Below are positions 1 to 4,268 of a stretch of DNA of 5,784 nt, piece after piece. Below the pieces are notes generated by a model, which was given only the letters and a program-made list of their open reading frames with translations, searched no databases and had not been told where the DNA came from. Source of the stretch: Prevotellaceae bacterium (GTDB lineage Bacteria; Bacteroidota; Bacteroidia; Bacteroidales; Bacteroidaceae); assembly GCA_022508685.1 (NCBI GenBank), contig JAFLUS010000142.1, forward strand, positions 1-5,784, written 5' to 3'. The position numbers and the translations under genes were made by a program. Position 1 is the stretch's first letter, and each line of letters begins with the position of its first letter.

Positions 1-6
1 CTGAAA

Positions 7-72
7 ACGTTTATGCATACGCCTCAGAACGTTTATGCGCACGCCGGGACACGTTTATGCATACGAAATTTT
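7..72. repeat. 22-bp tandem repeat, three copies, probably continuing beyond the left edge
   Basis: The 15-bp core ACGTTTATGCATACG occurs exactly at 7-21 and 51-65. A copy with two changes (GC for AT) lies at 29-43. The starts 7, 29 and 51 are exactly 22 bp apart, so the unit is the core plus a variable 7-bp tail. Bases 1-6 look like the tail of an earlier copy, which suggests that the array enters from the left. Each perfect core holds the 8-bp palindrome TATGCATA. A looser relative of the core (TTTTATGCGCAAG) occurs at 118-130. I cannot tell whether this is a minisatellite, a set of protein-binding sites, or the edge of a repeat-bearing mobile element. Confidence 0.85.
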
Positions 73-154
73 TGCTGTTTGCGACGATGCGGAGGCATAA
101 CCATGCTTTTTCGTCAGTTTTATGCGCAAGTTCCGTCGTTTTCTTTCCGAAATC

Positions 155-185
155 TTTGTCGGTTCGGAAAAAATCTGTAACTTTG
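155..185 (+). promoter_or_regulatory. Bacteroidota-type primary promoter for the rplU cluster
   Basis: TTTG at 155-158 is followed, after a 19-base spacer, by TAACTTTG at 178-185. This matches the known Bacteroidota housekeeping promoter pattern TTTG-N19-21-TAnnTTTG at every defined position. Transcription would be expected to start a few bases downstream, near 190, which leaves a leader of about 90 bases before rplU. The start site is inferred from the motif spacing. Confidence 0.85.
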
Positions 186-279
186 CAGCCGATTGTGCCG
201 TAGAGGCTTCAGATGAAGAGAGTCACGAGTTGGCTCCGCCTCGCGGACGAAACCGTTTCAAAACTTATATAACAGACAA
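186..279 (+). promoter_or_regulatory. 5' leader of rplU, possible regulatory RNA
   Basis: This stretch between promoter and start codon is long for an organism whose next promoter (ftsY) leaves only about 16 bases. It can form TCCGC(235-239)/GCGGA(243-247) with a 3-base loop, and CTTC(207-210)/GAAG(215-218) with a 4-base loop. A competing pairing, GAGGC(203-207)/GCCTC(238-242), excludes both. Leaders that bind a product protein are known upstream of ribosomal protein operons, including rplU in Firmicutes. I cannot match this sequence to a described leader, and the helices are short. Confidence 0.3.
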
Positions 280-597
280 ATGTACGTTATCGTAGAAATC
301 AACGGACAACAGTTCAAGGCCGAAGAAGGCAAGCGTCTGTTTGTTCACCACATCAAGGATGTGGAGGCACAGGCAACTGTTGAGTTCGAGAAAGTCTTGT
401 TGGTTGACAACAATGGCTCAGTGACTGTAGGAACGCCGACGGTAGAAGGCGCGAAAGTAGTGTGCGAAGTGAAGACTCCGCTCGTAAAAGGTGACAAGGT
501 GTATGTGTTCCACAAGCGTCGTCGCAAAGGCTATCGCAAGTTCAACGGACATCGCCAGCAATTCACTGAGGTGACTATCAAACAAATTATTGCGTAA
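280..597 (+). CDS. rplU: 50S ribosomal protein bL21
   Basis: This is ribosomal protein bL21, a 23S rRNA-binding component of the large subunit. The 105-residue length is normal for the family. The N-terminus [17 protein letters not shown] is the family's beta-strand opening. The basic stretch [18 protein letters not shown] (residues 78-95) is the characteristic rRNA-binding segment near the C-terminus. The start at 280 gives the expected N-terminus directly. It is preceded by ACAGACAA with no Shine-Dalgarno site, as is usual in Bacteroidota. The gene is the first of the ribosomal protein cluster, about 90 bases behind a consensus promoter. It lies 23 bases before rpmA, its usual partner in bacteria. 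Confidence 0.97.
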   Translation: MYVIVEINGQQFKAEEGKRLFVHHIKDVEAQATVEFEKVLLVDNNGSVTVGTPTVEGAKVVCEVKTPLVKGDKVYVFHKRRRKGYRKFNGHRQQFTEVTIKQIIA

Positions 598-605
598 CCA
601 ACTAA

Positions 606-611
606 AAGGAG
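606..611 (+). promoter_or_regulatory. Shine-Dalgarno-like site before rpmA
   Basis: AAGGAG at 606-611 lies 9 bases before the rpmA ATG at 621, the classical spacing. It stands out because no other gene here has a comparable site; the others have A-rich leaders. Bacteroidota ribosomes are known to use Shine-Dalgarno pairing little, because the 16S rRNA tail is sequestered. Whether the site is functional or a chance A/G-rich stretch cannot be decided from sequence. Confidence 0.5.
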
Positions 612-620
612 AAAAGAATT

Positions 621-881
621 ATGGCACATAAGAAAGGTGTAGGTAGTTCAAAGAACGGTCGCGAGTCACACAGCAAACGACTCGGCGTGAAACTCTTCGG
701 AGGTCAATTCGCAAAAGCAGGCAACATCATCGTGCGTCAGCGTGGTACGAAGCACTATGCAGGCAAGAACGTCGGCATGGGTAGCGACCACACGCTCTAT
801 GCATTGGTAGACGGCACCGTGTCGTTCAAGCGCGGACGTCTCAACCGCAGCACGGTCAATGTAGAACCTGTTGCAGAGTAA
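621..881 (+). CDS. rpmA: 50S ribosomal protein bL27
   Basis: This is bL27, whose N-terminal tail reaches the peptidyl-transferase centre of the large subunit and helps position tRNA. It has 86 residues, the usual size. It opens [16 protein letters not shown], which is the mature N-terminus. There is no upstream extension of the kind that Firmicutes cleave with the Prp protease. The core motif [22 protein letters not shown] follows directly, and then the [11 protein letters not shown] segment. It lies 23 bases after rplU, the conserved pair order in bacteria. An AAGGAG sits upstream of the start. The next gene is rpmB, whereas in many Bacteroidales I would expect serS after this pair. Confidence 0.97.
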   Translation: MAHKKGVGSSKNGRESHSKRLGVKLFGGQFAKAGNIIVRQRGTKHYAGKNVGMGSDHTLYALVDGTVSFKRGRLNRSTVNVEPVAE

Positions 882-901
882 AGAATGAAGTAACAAGAAT
901 G

Positions 902-919
902 TAAAATCTTTTGATTTTA
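902..919. repeat. AT-rich inverted repeat between rpmA and rpmB
   Basis: TAAAATC (902-908), TTTT (909-912) and GATTTTA (913-919) form a perfect 7-bp inverted repeat with a 4-base loop in the 53-base gap between rpmA and rpmB. The stem has only one G-C pair and is not followed by a T-tract, so it is not a convincing terminator. It could be a weak mRNA processing or pausing hairpin, or an operator. No consensus promoter was found in the gap, so rpmB is probably cotranscribed with rpmA. Confidence 0.4.
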
Positions 920-934
920 AGCATACAGAACATT

Positions 935-1195
935 ATGTCAAAGATTTGTCAGATAACAGGCAAGAAGTCGATGGTGGGCAACAACGTTTCTCACTCTCTG
1001 CGCCGCACCAAGCGCACGTTCGACGTGAATTTGTTCACCAAGAAGTTCTACTACGTTGAGGAGGACTGCTGGATTGTGCTCAAGGTGAGCGCAGCAGGTC
1101 TTCGCATCATCAACCGCATCGGTTTGGATGCCGCCCTCAAGCAGGCTGTCAGCAAAGGCTATGTAGACTGGAAAGACATCGCAGTAATTGGATAA
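935..1195 (+). CDS. rpmB: 50S ribosomal protein bL28
   Basis: This is bL28, a small basic protein of the large subunit. I place the start at the ATG at 935, giving [21 protein letters not shown], the standard bL28 N-terminus. An in-frame TTG at 911 would add eight residues that do not belong to the family. The product has 86 residues, somewhat longer than the Escherichia coli protein. Family landmarks are CQITGK (5-10), GNNVSHS with SLRRTKR, and the [14 protein letters not shown] stretch. Only one cysteine of a possible zinc pair is present near the N-terminus (C5), so this looks like a zinc-free form. The leader is A-rich without a Shine-Dalgarno site. rpmG follows after 22 bases. Confidence 0.96.
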   Translation: MSKICQITGKKSMVGNNVSHSLRRTKRTFDVNLFTKKFYYVEEDCWIVLKVSAAGLRIINRIGLDAALKQAVSKGYVDWKDIAVIG

Positions 1196-1217
1196 GTAAC
1201 TATCGAAAAAGAAGAAT

Positions 1218-1406
1218 ATGGCAAAGAAAGCGAAAGGTAACAGAGTGCAGGTCATCCTCGAATGCACTGAAATGAAGGACAGCGGACTGCCCGGAACTTC
1301 TCGTTACATCACGACAAAGAACCGTAAGAACACTCCCGACCGCATGGAGTTGAAGAAATACAACCCTATTCTCAAGCGCGTGACGGTTCATAAGGAAATC
1401 AAGTAA
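1218..1406 (+). CDS. rpmG: 50S ribosomal protein bL33
   Basis: This is bL33, a small large-subunit protein near the tRNA exit site. The 62-residue length fits the Bacteroidota form. The N-terminal [16 protein letters not shown] leads to the family signature [25 protein letters not shown]. Only one cysteine is present (C16), and the C-terminal CxxC is absent. This is therefore a zinc-independent paralogue type rather than a four-cysteine zinc ribbon. The start at 1218 is preceded by GAAAAAGAAGAAT, an A-rich leader typical here. It sits directly after rpmB, a widely conserved pairing, and 55 bases before the DUF4295-type gene. Confidence 0.96.
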   Translation: MAKKAKGNRVQVILECTEMKDSGLPGTSRYITTKNRKNTPDRMELKKYNPILKRVTVHKEIK

Positions 1407-1419
1407 TATCACACCGGTT

Positions 1420-1439
1420 CGGACGTCCGTGGATGGACG
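1420..1439 (+). other. Palindrome and small hairpin between rpmG and the bL38-type gene
   Basis: CGGACGTCCG at 1420-1429 is a perfect 10-bp palindrome. It overlaps an alternative hairpin, CGTCC (1424-1428), a 6-base loop, and GGACG (1435-1439). No T-tract follows, so it is not an intrinsic terminator. It could mark an RNA processing site that sets the expression of the last gene apart from the others. Confidence 0.35.
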
Positions 1440-1461
1440 AATCTAAAAGTTTGAAAAGAAT

Positions 1462-1614
1462 ATGGCAAAGAAAACAGTCGCAACCCTCCAGAATAAGGAC
1501 GGTCGCTCTTACACCAAAGTGATTCGTATGTTTAAGTCGCCCAAGACCGGTGCTTACGCATTCGAAGAGAAGATGGTGCCTGCTGAAGAAGTAAAGGACT
1601 ATCTGAAGAAGTAA
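1462..1614 (+). CDS. DUF4295-family small basic protein, probable ribosomal protein bL38
   Basis: This short gene encodes 50 residues, opening MAKKTVATLQNKDGRSYTKV and ending EEVKDYLKK. The sequence matches my knowledge of the DUF4295 family. That family is confined to Bacteroidota, is encoded directly after rpmB and rpmG, and has been identified in a Flavobacterium ribosome structure as an additional large-subunit protein named bL38. Visible features are high Lys/Arg content, a SPKTGAYAFEEKMVP segment (26-40) and a short C-terminal helix. The start at 1462 has an A-rich leader (TTTGAAAAGAAT), as its neighbours do. It is the last gene before the terminator at 1640. The family call is strong; the bL38 equivalence rests on memory of the literature. 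Confidence 0.9.
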   Translation: MAKKTVATLQNKDGRSYTKVIRMFKSPKTGAYAFEEKMVPAEEVKDYLKK

Positions 1615-1639
1615 ACAGCGCATAGTTCACACGATAAAG

Positions 1640-1672
1640 ACCTCCTCAACGTAGAAATTGAGGAGGTTTTTT
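1640..1672 (+). terminator. Intrinsic terminator of the ribosomal protein cluster
   Basis: ACCTCCTCAA (1640-1649) pairs perfectly with TTGAGGAGGT (1658-1667), a 10-bp stem with six G-C pairs and an 8-base loop, running into TTTTTT (1667-1672). An A-rich run at 1634-1640 on the other side might let it work in both directions. It starts 25 bases after the bL38-type stop codon and separates this transcript from ftsY. Confidence 0.93.
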
Positions 1673-1701
1673 GTGTGTTTGGGCGAAAAAGATTATCTTT
1701 G
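1670..1701 (+). promoter_or_regulatory. Bacteroidota-type promoter for the ftsY-rimO-HU operon
   Basis: TTTG at 1670-1673, a 20-base spacer and TATCTTTG at 1694-1701 match TTTG-N19-21-TAnnTTTG exactly. The -33 element is made of the last T's of the preceding terminator, so terminator and promoter physically overlap. Transcription should begin near 1706, leaving a leader of about 16 bases before the ftsY start at 1722. Confidence 0.87.
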
Positions 1702-1721
1702 CGCATTAAATTAGGTATGTT

Positions 1722-2675
1722 ATGGGCTTTTTTGACTTTTTTACGAAACAGAAAAAGGAAACGCTCGACAATGGTCTGGCGAAAACGAAAGAGAGTGTTT
1801 TTGGAAAACTGACACGTGCCATTGCCGGAAAGTCGAAGGTCGACGATGAAGTGCTGGATAATCTGGAAGAAGTGCTCATCACGAGCGACGTCGGTGTGGA
1901 CACGACGTTGGAGATTATCCGCCGCATCGAAGCACGCGTGGCACGCGACAAATATGTGAACACTTCGGAACTGAACGCGATTTTGCGCGACGAAATCGCC
2001 GGCCTGTTGATGGAAAACAATACGGACGACGCCAACGGCTTCGACCTCCCGACCGACCACAAGCCATACGTCATACTGGTGGTGGGTGTCAACGGCGTGG
2101 GCAAGACCACCACGATTGGAAAATTGGCCTATCAGTTCAAGCAAGCGGGAAAGAAAGTCTATCTCGGTGCAGCCGACACGTTCCGTGCCGCCGCAGTGGA
2201 GCAATTGTGCATCTGGGGCGAGCGCGTCGGTGTGCCCGTCGTCAAGCAGCAGATGGGCAGCGACCCCGCCAGCGTGGCGTTCGACACGGTGAGCAGTGCG
2301 GTTGCCAATCAAGCCGACGTGGTGCTGATTGACACGGCAGGTCGTCTGCACAATAAAGTCGGACTGATGAACGAATTGACAAAAATCCGCAACGTCGTGA
2401 AGAAAGTCGTGCCGCAAGGCCCGGACGAAGTGCTGCTCGTGCTCGACGGTTCTACCGGCCAGAATGCTTTTGAACAGGCGCGGCAGTTTACGAAAGCGAC
2501 CGAAGTGACCTCGCTTGCCATCACCAAACTCGACGGCACGGCGAAAGGCGGTGTCGTCATCGGCATCAGCGACCAATTCAAGATACCGGTGCGTTTCATC
2601 GGTTTGGGCGAAGGAATGGAAGACTTGCAGGCGTTCAATCGTCGCGCATTTGTAGACTCCCTGTTTGGCAAGTGA
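1722..2675 (+). CDS. ftsY: FtsY, signal recognition particle receptor GTPase
   Basis: FtsY is the membrane-associated receptor that docks the SRP-ribosome complex and, by reciprocal GTP hydrolysis with Ffh, hands nascent membrane proteins to the translocon. The protein has 317 residues. It has an N-terminal helix (MGFFDFFTKQKK) likely to contact the membrane, the N domain (about 20-100) and the NG GTPase domain. Visible motifs are G1 GVNGVGKTT (122-130), the SRP-GTPase insertion-box DTFRAAA (152-158), G3 DTAGR (204-208), G4 TKLD (268-271) and the closing GLGEGMEDLQAF (294-305). It lacks the long acidic A domain of the E. coli protein, as is common elsewhere. The start at 1722 gives the conserved N-terminus; an overlapping ATG at 1717 is out of frame. 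rimO follows 4 bases after the stop. Confidence 0.97.
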   Translation: MGFFDFFTKQKKETLDNGLAKTKESVFGKLTRAIAGKSKVDDEVLDNLEEVLITSDVGVDTTLEIIRRIEARVARDKYVNTSELNAILRDEIAGLLMENNTDDANGFDLPTDHKPYVILVVGVNGVGKTTTIGKLAYQFKQAGKKVYLGAADTFRAAAVEQLCIWGERVGVPVVKQQMGSDPASVAFDTVSSAVANQADVVLIDTAGRLHNKVGLMNELTKIRNVVKKVVPQGPDEVLLVLDGSTGQNAFEQARQFTKATEVTSLAITKLDGTAKGGVVIGISDQFKIPVRFIGLGEGMEDLQAFNRRAFVDSLFGK

Positions 2676-2679
2676 GAAT

Positions 2680-3978
2680 ATGAGGAAGAACACCATCGAC
2701 ATCATCACGTTGGGATGCTCCAAGAATTTGGTTGATTCCGAGCGACTGCTTCGTCAGTTGGAATTGGCGGGCTACCGCGTGACGCACGATGCAGAACGAC
2801 CGAACGGCGAGATTGCCGTCATCAACACCTGCGGCTTCATCGGCGATGCGAAGGAGGAGAGTGTGAACACCATTCTGGAATTCTGTCAAGCCAAGGAAGA
2901 AGGACGGCTCAAACGCGTGTATGTGATGGGTTGTCTGTCGGAACGCTATTTCAAGGACTTGAAGAAGGAAATTCCGCAAGTCGATAAATTCTATGGCAAA
3001 TTCAACTGGACGGAACTGCTGTCCGACCTCGGCAAGACGTTCGACATGGCACATACGCATGAACGTCGGTTGACGACGCCGTCCCATTATGCCTATCTGA
3101 AAATCTCGGAAGGCTGCGACCGTCATTGCGCCTACTGCGCCATTCCTATCATCACGGGGCGTCATCAGTCGCGTCCGTTGGAGGACATCGTGGCGGAAGT
3201 GGAACATTTGGTGGCACAGGGTGTGAAGGAATTTCAAATCATTGCGCAGGAACTGACCTACTATGGCAAAGACCTGTATGGTCGCCAGCGCATTGCCGAA
3301 TTGGTAGAGCGCATCAGCGACGTGAAGGGCGTGAAGTGGATACGTCTTCATTATGCCTATCCGACCGACTTTCCCGACGATTTGCTGCGGGTGATGCGCG
3401 AACGCAAGAATGTGTGCAAGTATCTCGACATTGCCTTGCAGCACATCAGCACGAATATATTGGAGAATATGCGTCGGCACGTGGATAAGCAGCAGACGTA
3501 CGACCTCATCGAACGCATCCGCAGGGAAGTGCCCGGCATTCATCTGCGCACCACGTTGATGGTCGGTTTTCCGAACGAAACCGAACGCGAGTTCGAAGAA
3601 CTGAAGGACTTTGTGCGTTGGGCACGTTTCGAACGTATGGGCGCTTTTGCCTACAGCGAGGAAGAAGGCACCTATGCGGCACGCCATTTCAAGGACAATG
3701 TGCCCGACGAGGTGAAGCAGTCGCGTCTGTCCGAACTGATGGCACTGCAGCAGGACATTTCTGCCGAAGTGCAAGGGCAGAAAGTGGGGCAGACGTTGCG
3801 CGTCGTCATCGACCGCCGCGAAGGCGACTACTACGTAGGCAGAACGGAATTCGATTCGCCTGAGGTCGACCCCGAAGTGCTGATTCCCGTTTCCGAAGGC
3901 ACGTTGCGACGAGGCTGTTTCTACGACGTGCAGATAACGGATGCAGACGATTTCGACCTTTATGGCGTAAAAGTATAA
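2680..3978 (+). CDS. rimO: RimO, ribosomal protein uS12 methylthiotransferase
   Basis: RimO is a radical-SAM enzyme with two [4Fe-4S] clusters that adds a methylthio group to the beta-carbon of a conserved aspartate in ribosomal protein uS12. From the ATG at 2680 the protein has 432 residues. The N-terminal domain carries C13 (LGCSKN), C51 (NTCGF) and C85 (MGCLSERY) for the auxiliary cluster. The radical-SAM CxxxCxxC is CDRHCAYC (C146, C150, C153). A C-terminal TRAM domain spans about 360-432. The LGCSKNLVDSE opening and the HYAYP segment (224-228) favour RimO over the tRNA enzyme MiaB. An in-frame TTG at 2665 overlaps the end of ftsY and adds five non-conserved residues, so I prefer 2680. 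The 4-base gap suggests translational coupling with ftsY. Confidence 0.96.
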   Translation: MRKNTIDIITLGCSKNLVDSERLLRQLELAGYRVTHDAERPNGEIAVINTCGFIGDAKEESVNTILEFCQAKEEGRLKRVYVMGCLSERYFKDLKKEIPQVDKFYGKFNWTELLSDLGKTFDMAHTHERRLTTPSHYAYLKISEGCDRHCAYCAIPIITGRHQSRPLEDIVAEVEHLVAQGVKEFQIIAQELTYYGKDLYGRQRIAELVERISDVKGVKWIRLHYAYPTDFPDDLLRVMRERKNVCKYLDIALQHISTNILENMRRHVDKQQTYDLIERIRREVPGIHLRTTLMVGFPNETEREFEELKDFVRWARFERMGAFAYSEEEGTYAARHFKDNVPDEVKQSRLSELMALQQDISAEVQGQKVGQTLRVVIDRREGDYYVGRTEFDSPEVDPEVLIPVSEGTLRRGCFYDVQITDADDFDLYGVKV

Positions 3979-3988
3979 TCATAAGGCT

Positions 3989-4264
3989 ATGAAACAAAAA
4001 GAACTGACACAGCGGCTGGCAACGGCAATGAACCTCAGCCGCACGGAGTTGACGCAGTTGCAGGATGCCTTCATTGCGCAGATTGTAGAGGCTGTGCGCA
4101 ACGGCAACACCGTGGCAGTGCAGGGCTTCGGTTCGTTTGAACTGAAGGAGAAGCCTGCACGCAAGATGTTCAATCCCACCAAGAACGAATATATGGAAAT
4201 TCCTGCACGCCAACAGTTGGGCTTTCGTCCGAGTGGAACGTTGAAGACTAAAATCAATCAGTAG
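3989..4264 (+). CDS. HU/IHF-family DNA-binding protein, canonical type
   Basis: This is a 91-residue HU/IHF protein, a dimeric nucleoid protein that bends and compacts DNA. The N-terminal helices (MKQKELTQRLATAMNLSRTE, then LQDAFIAQIVEAVRNG) form the dimer body. VQGFGSFELKEKPARK (44-59) is the family signature leading into the beta-arm. The arm tip FNP puts proline at residue 63, the residue that intercalates into DNA in HU and IHF, and IPARQQLGFRPSGTLK (71-86) completes the fold. It is therefore expected to be a working DNA binder; HU versus IHF subtype cannot be decided. It lies 10 bases after rimO and 4 bases before the HU-LysM gene, which suggests that the two HU-type proteins are made together and could pair. 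Confidence 0.94.
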   Translation: MKQKELTQRLATAMNLSRTELTQLQDAFIAQIVEAVRNGNTVAVQGFGSFELKEKPARKMFNPTKNEYMEIPARQQLGFRPSGTLKTKINQ

Positions 4265-4268
4265 CCCT

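Noticed and set aside
103..180. A 25-codon open frame (MLFRQFYAQ...) with GGAGG at 91-95, 7 bases before its ATG.
   Set aside because: It runs through the -33 element and into the -7 element of the rplU promoter, so it would not be on that transcript. Shine-Dalgarno sites are weak evidence in Bacteroidota, and the peptide resembles nothing I know.
277..309. Possible minus-strand promoter (reverse complement TACATTTG) at the rplU start.
   Set aside because: The only candidate upstream element has a 22-base spacer and lies inside rplU. There is no minus-strand gene to drive within 280 bases, so it is probably chance.
902..919. AT-rich inverted repeat as a terminator after rpmA.
   Set aside because: The stem has a single G-C pair and no following T-tract, so termination there would be weak at best.
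911..934. Upstream TTG start for rpmB adding eight residues.
   Set aside because: The ATG at 935 gives the standard bL28 N-terminus. The extra residues come from the AT-rich inverted repeat and are not family sequence.
2665..2679. TTG start for rimO overlapping the end of ftsY.
   Set aside because: The ATG at 2680 lies close to the conserved core (IDIITLGCSKN), and the added residues MASEN have no family support.
1599..2723. Long minus-strand open frame opposite ftsY (374 codons).
   Set aside because: It lies antisense to a gene with all SRP-GTPase motifs. Its translation is a low-complexity His/Arg/Phe-rich mixture with no recognisable domain, typical of a codon-bias shadow.
2635..3774. 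Long minus-strand open frame opposite rimO (379 codons).
   Set aside because: It is antisense to a complete RimO with both iron-sulfur motifs. The predicted protein has no domain I recognise, and no promoter or start context supports it.
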